Shown in pieces: positions 12,621 through 23,906 of a stretch of 64,000 nt of DNA. Positions within the stretch are counted from its first letter, which is position 1. Every line of letters starts with the position of its first letter. The notes below the pieces were generated by a model. It saw only the letters and a program-made list of their open reading frames with translations. It had not been told where the DNA came from and did no database searches. Position numbers and translations under genes: made by a program. Location of the stretch: the NCBI GenBank assembly GCA_022393335.1, contig JAJEKB010019993.1, positions 464,317 through 528,316 on the forward strand, in the 5' to 3' direction. The DNA comes from Macrotrachela quadricornifera (Eukaryota > Rotifera > Eurotatoria > Philodinida > Philodinidae).

Positions 12621-15600
12621 TTTTTTCTTCATATATAAATAAGATGATTTTTTTATATGACAATCTAAAAAAATGTAGATTCATCAATTCGTTCATGATT
12701 CACTGATGACTGAGATCGTTGTGAATTGATGATTAAAGAAAAATTATTTTAATGTTCATTAGATTGTATATACATTGGCCATTAGGACACCATTATTATG
12801 AACAGAAATTTTTGATCAAAAATAGCATAAAATTGATGAAGAATAACATCTGTTGGAAAATTTTTTGTATGATATTAAAAATATTTTTAGAATCGTATCA
12901 GATTTTCTTATTTATTGTTCTATTCTATTGACATATCATCTCACTTTTCCTTAGATTATACAAAATACAAATATGATTATTAACTATATGTGAGTTATCC
13001 TTTGCAACTTAAATCAGAATAGATGTAATATTTGAAGAAGTATGATGTAAACGTTAAATATTGAAAATAACATTTGTATGGAACGAATAGCACATAGTCT
13101 AGCATTGATTAGTTCAAATTGATTTCGTAAAGAAAAATTCAATCCTTTTTATTTACATTGAAAGTCAAAAAATAAAGATGATCAGTATATGTTATCGATT
13201 AGAATCTCATTGAAATTTGTTAAAACTAGTTAGATTTTCTGTTCATTTCCTTTTATTACTGATACTAAAGAATAAAGAAGAAGCATGAACCTTTTCTATA
13301 TACGAAAAAAAATGTTCTGTATACCTACAGTATTAGTTATGACCTAATATCTTCAAGTCCATTTATCGATTATTATATTCTTCGTCTAATTCTTATCAGT
13401 TTTTCAATTGTATACTATTATTAGTAAATAATAATGAATAGATTTAACATTTTCATTATAACGTCTTATTTTAGACTTCTTTCAAGCTATTTGAGGAAGG
13501 ATTTACTTGTCCGATCATGTATTAATAAGTTAGACTTCTTTCTAAAGTCATTCTTCATATTTCATATCATCAGTGATTAATTAAAGAAAGGATGAATGAC
13601 GTTATAATCATAATTATGTACAAAAGAAATCAAACGTTAAGCTTTACTTTATAAAGTACTTTCAGCCTACTTATCTATTACCATATTTAAACGACACTAT
13701 TTAGTGCGAAAAATAACGTATCAAAGAAAATCTATCTGTATAAGTTTTCAAAGTTAACTATTCTCACTTTTAGATCAGGAATATATATATATCTATAAAG
13801 GCATATCAATTATGATGAATAGAATCAAGTTATTTCATCATGTCATTCCTTTCTGTATAAGAGCATTCGGAACGGTTAGATTATTTCCTAGTTCAACGAT
13901 TCATGCTTCGTAGACACTTACGATTGATATAGTAGAAGATGATACATAATGGAGCTTTTTTTCACCAATTTTATTTGTTTCATTATCATAATAAGACTAA
14001 TCATTTTATAAATTCGTTTTCCATTGGTTTACTTGAGTGTACCTTTTTTTTTGTTGAATTCTCATATCTTTGATAAGAACAAGGACTATAGCCAACACAC
14101 GCATTCTTTGCGTGACAACAAAAGTAAAGATAAGAAGGATGAGAAAGAATAGGTTTAGTATTTTTCTTATCGTTTTGTGAAGCATGATCTAAAAGGAGTG
14201 TTGAAGTATAGGGATAGAAATTTGCATCATCCTCCTCCTCCCGGTCCACAGTGGGGAGATAAAGAGGGTGAGAAGCAATTCTCAGATTCCAAATGGCTTT
14301 TGAGTCAAAACTATGTGCATTATGTAGGATCCAGTGAGATATTAATATCCTGAAAAGAGCTCATACTTCTGGCGTATTTCTGTTAAGATATTTAATTTTC
14401 AGGATAATTTTTACCAAAAACCTGTGGTCCCCTTCAGATGCATCGAAAAAATTCATGTTCGACTTTCGACTTGGAACTTCACACAAAGAAAGTTTCCAAC
14501 AAGAGTAGTTTATTCTAAAAATGTCAGATTTTGGGATTGCTTCTGTCCCAAGATATGAGTGTAGGAGAAACAGTTTTTTCAAGGCATTTATAGCACAGAG
14601 TTTTAAATATTCATATTTAGGAATAGGAGCAATCAAAAGATGTGAAACTTTCAGAACAACCTAGTCTCACTGATACCTTTGTCTATATAAAATTTTAAGT
14701 CGAAATTCGAAAGTTGACTTTCCAGGTGAACCTGAGTGAGATCACGAGGCTGTGCGAAAAACCAACATCGACTCTTACGTATGAGATACCATATCTTAAC
14801 AAGAGTTTAAGTGCACATCTTTGCACATCCACTGAAGATATGTAGTTTCATGCTGTACTAAACAACAATTCAAAACTTGAGTTTAAGATTTGGGAAAATT
14901 CGGGAAGTCAATTACAACATAGAGTAGTAACTATTTTCACCATATTGAATAGTAGTTTTCCATCCTTTTATAGGTTGGAGAACTTCAAAAAGTCCAAATG
15001 GCCTGGTATATATAGTAAATACATAACATTGTATTATAACTATAGAACAACTGATGAATATAACTAGAACTTTAATTTGAAAACACATATTTTTCACCTA
15101 TTTCACGTACTTTGTAGCATCTACTTTTTAACAGATACTCGATATAAGGTAGTATCGAAGATGTATCTAAATGCAGCATCATAGGATCTTCAATGGTAGC
15201 TATAATATGAGTTCGAATCTCAAAAATTGATTTGCCGCCTGGCTGTCTACTGTATGTTGATCATATAATAACATTATTACTGAGAAAACGTTGTACTGTT
15301 ACTCATTAAATAAGCGTTCAATGATTGAGGCCAAAAATATGTAGCTGATGTAAAATTTTGGAAAGGTATATATTTAGTAACGAATTATTAATTTGAAACT
15401 TAGTCGAGCTGCAGGATCACTAATACTAGTGGCAATTGTAAAAAATATGTCTGCTACGACCATGCATTAGAGACACCGACTTTCAATAAAAGTTTAGATC
15501 CGCATCTTAGCACATTTACCAATGATTGATGGCGACACACTGTAGTGAATAATAAATTAAAAATGCAATAAACATTTTCGCGAGATTCCGCGTGGACATT

Positions 15601-15673
15601 ATATTACCTGCCAGCGGTCATTTTTTGCTAAGTTCCGACAATCTTTAATGTATAGGAAGCATGTATCACTATA
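12621..15673. other. Intergenic, 3 kb
   Basis: No gene recognised. Short open frames on the minus strand at 14001-14249, 14361-14636 and 14912-15097 lack splice context and homology. A slightly GC-richer block (14.2-15.6 kb) contains two distantly similar ~120-bp stretches (about 14790-14910 and 15470-15600), which may be remnants of an old repeat. The upstream region of the ABHD gene (12621-12800) shows no clear core promoter motif. Confidence 0.5.
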
Positions 15674-16685
15674 CCGGGTGTCCCAAAAGTTTTGCAACAC
15701 TTAGTAATTTCAGAATATCTCACCACAGACAAATGTTAGAACCTTAATTTTTTTTTCAAAAGATGCGCCGTGAAAAGCTCTACAAGTACTGTAAAAGAAA
15801 TTCCTATTGACTTACTTTGATGGTGTCTTCTATATCTAAAATGGACAGGTCAGACGATGGTGCTATTTCCCACTTTACTTAATTTCATAAAAATATTAAA
15901 AAAGGAAATTTTGTTTTGTTAAAAATTTTTTTACTTCACAATAAAAATTTTTTCACACAGCTGGGAAAGAGCTTTGGACGGCGCATCTTTTGGAAAAAGA
16001 ATCAAGGTGTTATCGTTTTTCCAAGCGGAGATATTTGTTAAACAAAAAGGTCTTCCAAATATTTTTATTATGCTAAATATGGTAAAATATAGCAGCATTA
16101 TTCGGTTTGTTCATTTTTAATACAGAAGACGTTATTAGAACAAGTTAACAGGAACTTCTTGTTACAGATTTTGTAGAACTTTTTACGGCGCATCTTTTGA
16201 AAGGAGAAATTAAGATTCGAATATTTTCTTAAGCCAAGAGTTATACGAAATAAAAAAATCACAAACATTTTTGAACACTCGGTAGTAGTTTCAGAAAGAT
16301 TTCTCGTTTTAACCAACTAAAAAAATTATTAGAGCAAGTTAATAGGTACTTGCTCATATAGTACTTTGTAGAGCTTTCGACGGCGCATATTTTGGAAAAA
16401 GAATCAAGGTGTTATCATTTCCCCAAGCCAAGATATTTGTAAAACAAAAAATACTCTTTTAAATAATTTCATCAAGTTGGGTACCATGGGAAATAGCATC
16501 ATCGTCTAACCTGTCCACTTTAGATATGGAAGACACCATCAAAGTAAGTCAATAGGAATTTCTTTTACAGTACTTGTAGAGCTTTTCACGGCGCATCTTT
16601 TGAAAAAAAAATTAAGGTTCTAACATTTGTCTGTGGTGAGATATTCTGAAATTACTAAGTGTTGCAAAACTTTTGGGACACCCGG
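15674..16685. mobile_element. MITE with ~200-bp terminal inverted repeats and internal tandem repeats
   Basis: The left tip CCGGGTGTCCCAAAAGT begins at 15674. Its reverse complement ends at 16685, and both sides are flanked by TA (15672-15673, 16686-16687). The arms, about 15674-15880 and 16487-16685, are near-identical inverted copies. Between them the arm's inner sequence recurs in direct orientation: the word ACGGCGCATC or a close variant begins at 15978, 16185, 16380 and 16588, spacing 195-208 bp. The element is therefore an inverted repeat plus a short tandem array built from the same unit. There is no transposase; it is likely a Tc1/mariner-type derivative by its TA target (inference). 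The tip is related to that of the MITE at 6914 (C-x-GG-x-TG-x-CCCAAAAGT). Confidence 0.85.
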
Positions 16686-16687
16686 TA

Positions 16688-18896
16688 TAATGGCACAATA
16701 ATAATTGATTATACCTGTATTATAAGTTAAAAGCAGAATCTCTCATACTATAGTACTATTGTCAATATTCACACGATTTTCTTATCTTGCTGTGACTGCT
16801 TCATCAAATATTGCCGAACTTCCACCAAAATCTAGGCTACAGTTAAACGCAGGAGCACACTACCTTTCATAATAGATATCATTCAAATTCAAATGATGAA
16901 AGTCAATTGTCCTCCTGGCTACCTATTGTGCGCCTCCCTCCTCCATCACACACCGTGACCGGCACATCATTATAAACCATTATGGATTGTGTTTCACATT
17001 TTAATTCCATAGAGATTGCACTAACAGCTTTTTGTACAATTTTTTCTAGAAAAATTATGTTATATGTAAACTATGGTTAATTAGCAGTCTCCCCGAGAAT
17101 TGTTCGAAAAAACTCTATCTATCTGTTAATTAACCCAAAGAATGAGTTTTCAATTTTTAGACAACAATATTATTCAAAACAAAATCAAATCTCAATAACA
17201 ATTTCTATGTGACAAAAAGAATATCAGTGACTTATTTTAACATTCTTTTTCTCCATTTGTTGATGATAAATTTTTGCGTTGAAATTTCTAAAGTTTTCAT
17301 GACATATATTTAACACGCAAAAATGACGAACTCTTTTATTAATAGCAGAAAGAGAAACTTGGTATCTTATGAAGTAAAACATTTTTCACATTCTCCCATT
17401 GATATCTCTTTTTCAATAACTTCAAATTCATGACGTCTATCTCATTATCTTGTTAAAGATTTAAAAATAGGTAATTCATCACGAAACATTTTCTTTTGAA
17501 TTGCATTATTTTCTTTTTTATAAAGCCAGATATCACCCTTCTCAGTGCATTCGACATTAACTTAATAATTTATCTTAATGTATATACGGACGAATTTGCT
17601 AAAATTAACCTATATAAATAAATAACATTTGCTTAAAAAAATGTTTAAAATTATTCTTGACATCACACACATACATAATCTTTTTGATGTCATTCGTTTT
17701 TTGAGAAAAAATGAAATAACGTCAAAGGAGAGAATACGATAATTGAACATATTCTATTCTAGCGAGGCGTAGAGAAAGATAGCGAACGAGAGAGAGAGAG
17801 ACTAGACGACATCGCAATATAGTCGAGAATACGAGTTAAGGTGCGAAACCGCTTCTTAAAATCACGAGACTAACGTTTTTCAATACTTTTGAATAATCGA
17901 AAACAGCGTAGTATTGATATCCTTTTAATTGTCCTAGAAATTCTTCTAATATTAATCTCATACAAATAGTTTTATATAGAAATATTTAAGAATTTTATCG
18001 GTGGTAATCAACTTCTTTCTTAAAAAAAAGAACTCATTGATATTGATCGCTTTTAGTTTTATCTCTCTAATTCATTACCAAAAATCTGTAAAACATCTGA
18101 TAAGAGAAAATTATCTTTGAGATAAATAAACAGAATAAACTAAAAAGATTGTCTATTTTCAGGACTTCCTGTAGATGAGCTAAGCCTCTTATGCAAGATT
18201 TGAAATCGAATGGTATAGGTTAGATTTCGCTATTTTCTATAGGTGTTTGAACCACCATTTTCTCAATTTGCATTCTAGAGATCATTGTATCACAAAATGA
18301 CAACATTTATGCACATATCGGTAAACAAAAATATGAAGAAAACTCACAATGGACCGCTATATAGGTGGTGGATACTTTAAAAAGAGGCGAGGCCATTCTT
18401 AGCAACAGATGAATTAATATATAGTCATTTTTAAACATGTTTGTGGTCAATAAGTGAATGTTAAATAAGATTCATTAAATTTCACTTCTATTATCAACTG
18501 ACAATCATTTCTAAAAAAATCAATTAAATGTTCACTTATCTTAAATTTGAATGAAAAAAATTCCAAGAAATAAAATACATTCATGAGTTTATACAATTTA
18601 AAATACGCTTTCTCTTCTCTTATTATTCAATTTTAAAATTAAAAAAACTATTCACTCAATCAACGATAATTTTGTTATTTATTTTGATCGATTAAATATA
18701 TAAAATATTACTTGGAAGTAATAAAAAAAATATCTTATTGCTCATAGCGCTTGTATCTCATTGCTGGAGTTTTTTCTTGTGACAAGTATCTAGATGGACG
18801 GATAATGTTTGGAAATAAAAAATGCACTTGAAATAGAAAATATTTTTGATATGATTGCGGAAATTTATTACAATTAATTTTTTAATTTATATTACA
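16688..18896. other. Intergenic upstream of the F-box gene
   Basis: About 2.2 kb without a recognisable gene. There is a short GC-richer patch near 16900-16970 and a purine-rich GAGAGA stretch near 17787-17801. No promoter motif can be called with confidence. Confidence 0.5.
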
Positions 18897-20585
18897 ATGT
18901 CTGTTTCATATCTTGATAAATTACCGGTGGAAATTCTTCATCAAATATTTGATAATCTTGATATTGAAACTATTCTATTTTCATTTCGTTATATTTGTAA
19001 ACGATTTAATTCAATTGTAAAATCATATAATTCTTATAATTTTAATTTTGAAGCAATATCAAAATCTCGTTTTCATCTGATTTGTCAAAATATTTTATTT
19101 GAACAAGTTGTTTCATTAACATTATCTAATAAAGATAAAACTCATGGACAAATACAAATTTTTTTTTCATTATTTAATATCAATCAATTTATTCGACTTC
19201 GTTCATTAACATTGATTCAAATTGAAGATCAAGATTTAACAATATTTTTAAATAATATTAATTATTCATCATTAACTTTTCTATCAATTGATTCTCAAAC
19301 ATTAAGTATTCGTAAAAATACTGCATTAAATCTTCTATCATCAGTTATAGGACATCATACTCTACAAAAACTTGATTTAAATATGTGGCCAAAAGATATG
19401 ACCGAACTTCAATGGCCTATGAATTGTACAATAAATTATCTTCAAATTAGAAATAGTATAACATTAAATCAATTCCATCTTATTCTTCAATATTCACCTT
19501 ATTTACAAACAATAATTTTAAAAGATTTTAATATCGATGATATTGATAGAAATAATTCCGTATATTTTAATTCTACACAATTTTTACAATTAAAATCATT
19601 AACATGTATAGGTGGACGTATACAAATGGATAAACTTGAAAAATGTCTTTTATTAACACCTGCACTTATTCATCTTAAATTAATTGGTCTTGGTAATTTA
19701 TTTAATTCTTCATTTGATGGTTATCGTTGGGAACAATTTATTAAAATTCGTCTTCCTCTATTAAAAAAATTTGAATTTTTTATTTCAGTTTTAACTCATG
19801 TTAATTTTAATACAAATATTATTCAAGAAATTATTTCTTTATTTCAAACATCATTTTGGCTTAATGAAAAACATTGTTTTGTTATATGTGATTATATTAT
19901 TTATTTACATAAACTCATACTTTATTCAATACCAATATGTAATAAATCTTTTGTATATTATTCAGATACAAATAAAGTTTCTGCTTCAAATTTTACAATA
20001 AAATCTAATGATTCAATTATGATGAATAATATAAAACAATTAACTTTATATTTAAATAAAATTATAAATGTTGATGAAACACAACAAATTAATGATTGTT
20101 TATTTCAAAATGTTACTGAACTTGCACTGGGAATTGATGGTGAATGGCCAAAAGATTCATTTATATTTCTTTCAACAACAATTGATCTTTTACGTATTGT
20201 AAAACTTTCATTATCTATAAATTTTTTTCATACATATATGCCAAGCATTGTATATAATGTTAATAAATTACTTAAATATGCATTTAATATTCATACATTA
20301 TCTTTATTTGATTATTGGGCTCCGGATAATTGTACAACAACAATGCAAACAGTATGCTCAATAGTAACACCAAATATAAAACAGTTACATATCCGAGTAA
20401 AAAATAATGATGATGTTAAATTTATTATTGAAAATTTAGAACATTTAGTAAGTGTTACTTTTGAATATGCTCCAAGTTTAATATATAGTCGCGGTGAATT
20501 TACTGATAGTTTGATAGGTTTAAAAAGACATTCATCAAAATGGGATTGTCAATATGCATTGCATATATGGCTTGATCATAATTAA
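18897..20585 (+). CDS. F-box protein of the expanded bdelloid type, single exon, 562 aa
   Basis: The first ATG of the frame is at 18897; the frame extends 42 nt further upstream only through a TTG codon. The protein begins MSVSYLDKLPVEIL, and residues ~8-45 form an F-box (LPVEILHQIF, LDIETILFSF, CKRF), the segment that binds Skp1 in SCF ubiquitin ligases. The remaining ~500 residues are rich in Leu, Ile and Asn, with regularly spaced LxxLxL words (LTFLSID, LQKLDLN, LKSLTC, LIHLKLIGL, IKQLTLYL, LRIVKLSL), consistent with a degenerate leucine-rich repeat substrate domain. Bdelloids have large families of such proteins, so a one-to-one orthologue is not expected. The target is unknown. An AATAAA lies 30 nt after the stop. 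No intron or frameshift is seen. Confidence 0.88.
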   Translation: MSVSYLDKLPVEILHQIFDNLDIETILFSFRYICKRFNSIVKSYNSYNFNFEAISKSRFHLICQNILFEQVVSLTLSNKDKTHGQIQIFFSLFNINQFIRLRSLTLIQIEDQDLTIFLNNINYSSLTFLSIDSQTLSIRKNTALNLLSSVIGHHTLQKLDLNMWPKDMTELQWPMNCTINYLQIRNSITLNQFHLILQYSPYLQTIILKDFNIDDIDRNNSVYFNSTQFLQLKSLTCIGGRIQMDKLEKCLLLTPALIHLKLIGLGNLFNSSFDGYRWEQFIKIRLPLLKKFEFFISVLTHVNFNTNIIQEIISLFQTSFWLNEKHCFVICDYIIYLHKLILYSIPICNKSFVYYSDTNKVSASNFTIKSNDSIMMNNIKQLTLYLNKIINVDETQQINDCLFQNVTELALGIDGEWPKDSFIFLSTTIDLLRIVKLSLSINFFHTYMPSIVYNVNKLLKYAFNIHTLSLFDYWAPDNCTTTMQTVCSIVTPNIKQLHIRVKNNDDVKFIIENLEHLVSVTFEYAPSLIYSRGEFTDSLIGLKRHSSKWDCQYALHIWLDHN

Positions 20586-22675
20586 AAACTAAATATTGTT
20601 TTTTTTTTATTTTTGAATAAACTAGAACATTAATTATATGAATAAAGTTGACATTGAATTGAATTTCTTAATTCTTGTTTTCGTTAACTATTTGAGTCCG
20701 AAATTATTTCTGCGTAATAGAATTGAAACAAATTGTTATATTAACTTATTTTGAATACAGAAATATATAAGATAGATGCTTTGCATATTATTTATTCGAT
20801 TACTATATTCGAATAAAAATTTTAATTACAAACTTATACAATTTTTTCATGAAATGATAAGAAACAATGCTTATCTTGTTTTACACAATAAGAAGTATTA
20901 TAAAAGAAAACTATATTTTATGGTATCAAACATGAGATAAACTTTTGTAATGTAATATTCTGAGTTTCATTTAGATTCAAATAATTCAGAAGGTAGATGT
21001 TTATTGACCAAACTTTGTTTTAATTTATTTTGATAGAAAAATGAATAGATCTGTTGAATTTTAGTTATCAATTAGTGATATTTAGATAGAAGAGAGAAAT
21101 ATTAAATAAGAAAATTTGAATAACTTCATTTCAATGTAGCAGAATGAGCTAATTTCTAAGTTGATTACAGAAAGATTTTGTCAAGTTGTATTAAAAAAGT
21201 CATATTTTCAGATTAAAGCCAATTTCCTTTAGTTGAATAAATCGAAGATATTCGAATTTGTTATTGTAAAACTATTTACAGGCTACTCTATTCTATCTTA
21301 AAGTAAATTCTAGAAAATTTTTATAGGCAACAATATATAAGTGTATCTGCTATTAATCAGTATGTTCTTCATTGCTTCATTAATGGTAAATAGCATTCAT
21401 TTCATCACGAATTTTCAAGCAAATTTTATATAGAAGGTGAAAGTCCTATTTGTCGTTTGAAAAAAAAAGAGATAGACAAGAAAAAACTATTACAAATCAG
21501 ATATTATAGCTTATTGAACTAGTCATAAGAGTCGGTTGCTTACACTATATCATACATAATCCTTTCAATATTAGATAATTTTATTGGACAAATGCATGTA
21601 GAATGCACACTTGATTCAAATGATATTTCATTTTAAAAGTTGTTTCCGAAAAATGGTAATCATGCTTTTATTTAACTAGATGTAAGGATAATTTAATTGA
21701 TTATGTGTTGTTGATAAATTTGAAACGAATACATATTGATATTTATTTTTTCTGAAACTATCGTATTGTGTAAAAAAAATTTATCATTAGAAAGTTATGC
21801 ACAATGTTGCGGCTATCCTACAATAAAGGATATAATTCATTCGATGTTTAATAATGTTGACAAACTAACTGATCAATATTCTACCTTATCAGAGATTTTC
21901 ATTTTTCATAGTTTTGGTGGTGAAATTTATTCAGATTTTTTAACTTGTTACTAATGTTAATAGAAATATTCAATTTGTTGTTTAATGTTCAATTGATAAT
22001 TAAAATTAAAATTTTACAAATGGTAATATATAATAATCAATAAAGATCGTATCTAACAATGAATATGCTGTTTCTGCATGAAGTAATCATATCTCAACAA
22101 CGATAAAATATAAGCAGAAATTCTTTTAATATCTACTAATAGCTAGAAGATGAAATTGAAAGACTGGAAATAGTTAGAATAATTTTCTTACTAGCTAAAA
22201 ATTTCTACTTTAAATCCAGCCTGTCCTACTGTAGACGATGTCGCTAGTAGACAATCGAAAAATAATACTTATTTTTTTCTTATTGGTTTTCTGTTCTCCT
22301 ATCTTTACTTTATCGAAGAAATTTTAGTCTTTCTCTTTCTTCTCATTATTATTCATAATTTTTCATTTAAAACATGGATATACATCCTTCACATCAGGTC
22401 AATTTATTCTACTCTTCGAATTTAATGACTTACGAATATGATTGAGCAATATGAAATGTTTAGTATCCTATTAATAATTTAATTTTTTGTTTATTAAACA
22501 ATAAAAAAATCTTAGGAAATACTAATAACATACTGAATCATATTCATGTGATATAAACAGAAAAAAACTATGATTATTCAATAGTAGTATGTACACAGGT
22601 AAGATAGAATAGTACATTTTTGTTTATATAATTATAATCTATTTAATTTGGTTATTAAAAACAAAGTAATTTTTT
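20586..22675. other. Intergenic, 2.1 kb
   Basis: No gene seen. A 72-codon frame at 21736-21954 starts only with TTG and lacks support. This region must hold the promoter of the plus-strand cluster that follows. Confidence 0.5.
20616..20621 (+). terminator. Polyadenylation signal AATAAA of the F-box gene
   Basis: Canonical AATAAA 30 nt downstream of the stop codon. Confidence 0.5.
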
Positions 22676-22695
22676 TTGTTTATTTCTAGATATAA
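22676..22695 (+). promoter_or_regulatory. Splice acceptor 6 nt before the GTPBP10 start
   Basis: A T-rich tract ends in TTTCTAG (AG at 22688-22689), followed by ATATAA and the ATG at 22696. It fits a spliced-leader acceptor or a 5' UTR intron end. Confidence 0.55.
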
Positions 22696-23888
22696 ATGTT
22701 CCTTTCTCGTTGTTTACACAAAATAGCTGAACATGATCTTGGTCGTCATTTAAATTTACCATTTATTGATAAACTTCGTGTGTATGTTCGTGGTGGTCGG
22801 GGTGGAAATGGTTTAAAAAAATATGGTGGTATTGGTGGACAAGGTGGAAATGTTCTTGTACGTGGTAAACGTCATTTAACATTAAGAAATGTTTATGAAA
22901 AAAATTTAGCTAAACGTTATCTTGCATCGGATGGTGAACATAGTCAAAAAACATGTTTAAATGCAATGCCAGGAGAAAATTTAATTATTCATGTACCATT
23001 AGGTATACAAATCTTACGTGATAATGGTGAATTAATTGACGAAATCAATGATATTGATGATGAATGTATTGTAGCACATGGTGGTGTAGGTGGAAATTAT
23101 AAAACATTTTTTCAAGGACAACCAGGTGAAATTGCAATGATTAATTTTGATTTAAAATTATTAGCAGATGTCGGGTTAGTATCTTATAAATTATATAATA
23201 TGATAACTGGAAAAGAATAATTTTCAAAATTTTAATCGTCATAAAAAATTTTACTTTTAGATTTGTTGGTTATCCAAATGCTGGTAAATCAACTCTTCTT
23301 TCAATGCTTTCTCGTACGCGACCAGCAATTTCACCTGTTCCATTTACTACTCTTCATCCACAAATTGGTACTGTTGTTTTTGATGATGGTCGTTCATTTT
23401 CAATAGCTGATTTACCAGGTCTTATTGAAGGATCACATATTAAAATGGGACTTGGTTCTCGTTTTCTTAAACATACACTTCGTTCAAAAATTCTTCTATT
23501 TGTTATTGATATAAATGGATTTCAATTAGAACTTCGTTCACCATTACGAACGGCATTTGATTCAATTGTATTTTTAACTAAAGAACTTGAGTTATATGAA
23601 CCATCTTTACTTAATAAACCTGCAATACTTGCAATAAATAAAATTGATCAATTAGAAAATAAAAATCAATTAAATGAATTGTATTATTTATTAAATAATT
23701 ATAAAGAAATTTTAATAAATGATTACGAAGATAAATGGCGTCCAGAAAATTTTTTTCATTTTGAACATATTGTTGAAATATCTGGTAAATATGGTACAAA
23801 TTGTGATCATTTATGTTCTATATTAAGACGTTCACTCGATGAAAAATCTGATCGAGAAAAACGAAAAATAAAATTTTCATCATTCTAG
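22696..23888 (+). CDS. GTPBP10: Obg-family GTPase GTPBP10 (ObgH2)
   Basis: Two exons, 22696-23174 and 23261-23888, split GG|A inside the P-loop region; 368 aa, close to animal GTPBP10. Residues ~20-155 are the glycine-rich Obg fold (RGGRGGNGL, GGIGGQGGN, GGVGG). The G domain follows: G1 GYPNAGKST (163-171), G2 PFTTLHP, G3 DLPG (210-213), G4 NKID (286-289) and a G5-like ISGK. The C-terminal end is basic. Obg GTPases bind the large ribosomal subunit. Human GTPBP10 acts in late maturation of the mitochondrial 39S subunit and also localises to the nucleolus, so a role in ribosome assembly is expected. It is the first gene of a tight plus-strand cluster, and its TAG stop lies only 18 nt before the PCID2 ATG. 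A basic N-terminus is compatible with mitochondrial import, though weakly. Confidence 0.95.
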
Positions 23889-23906
23889 ATAAATAAAAAT
23901 AAAAAT
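23876..23906 (+). promoter_or_regulatory. Intercistronic spacer: stop codon TAG doubles as candidate splice acceptor; two AATAAA words
   Basis: The end of GTPBP10 reads TTTTCATCATTCTAG, a pyrimidine-rich acceptor whose final TAG is the stop codon (23886-23888). The 18-nt spacer that follows has AATAAA at 23892 and at 23898, then the PCID2 ATG at 23907. No other AG lies nearby that could provide a 5' end for PCID2. This fits polycistronic transcription resolved by trans-splicing; it is inference until transcripts are seen. Confidence 0.5.

Noticed and set aside
15190..15235. tRNA-like GAGTTCGAATCTC stretch
   Set aside because: The T-loop-like word lacks a properly spaced D arm, anticodon arm and acceptor stem.
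18855..18896. Upstream extension of the F-box protein by 14 residues
   Set aside because: The extension has only a TTG to start from. The first ATG is 18897 and puts the F-box at the usual distance from the N-terminus.
21736..21954. 72-codon frame before GTPBP10
   Set aside because: Starts with TTG, has no splice context and no known family.
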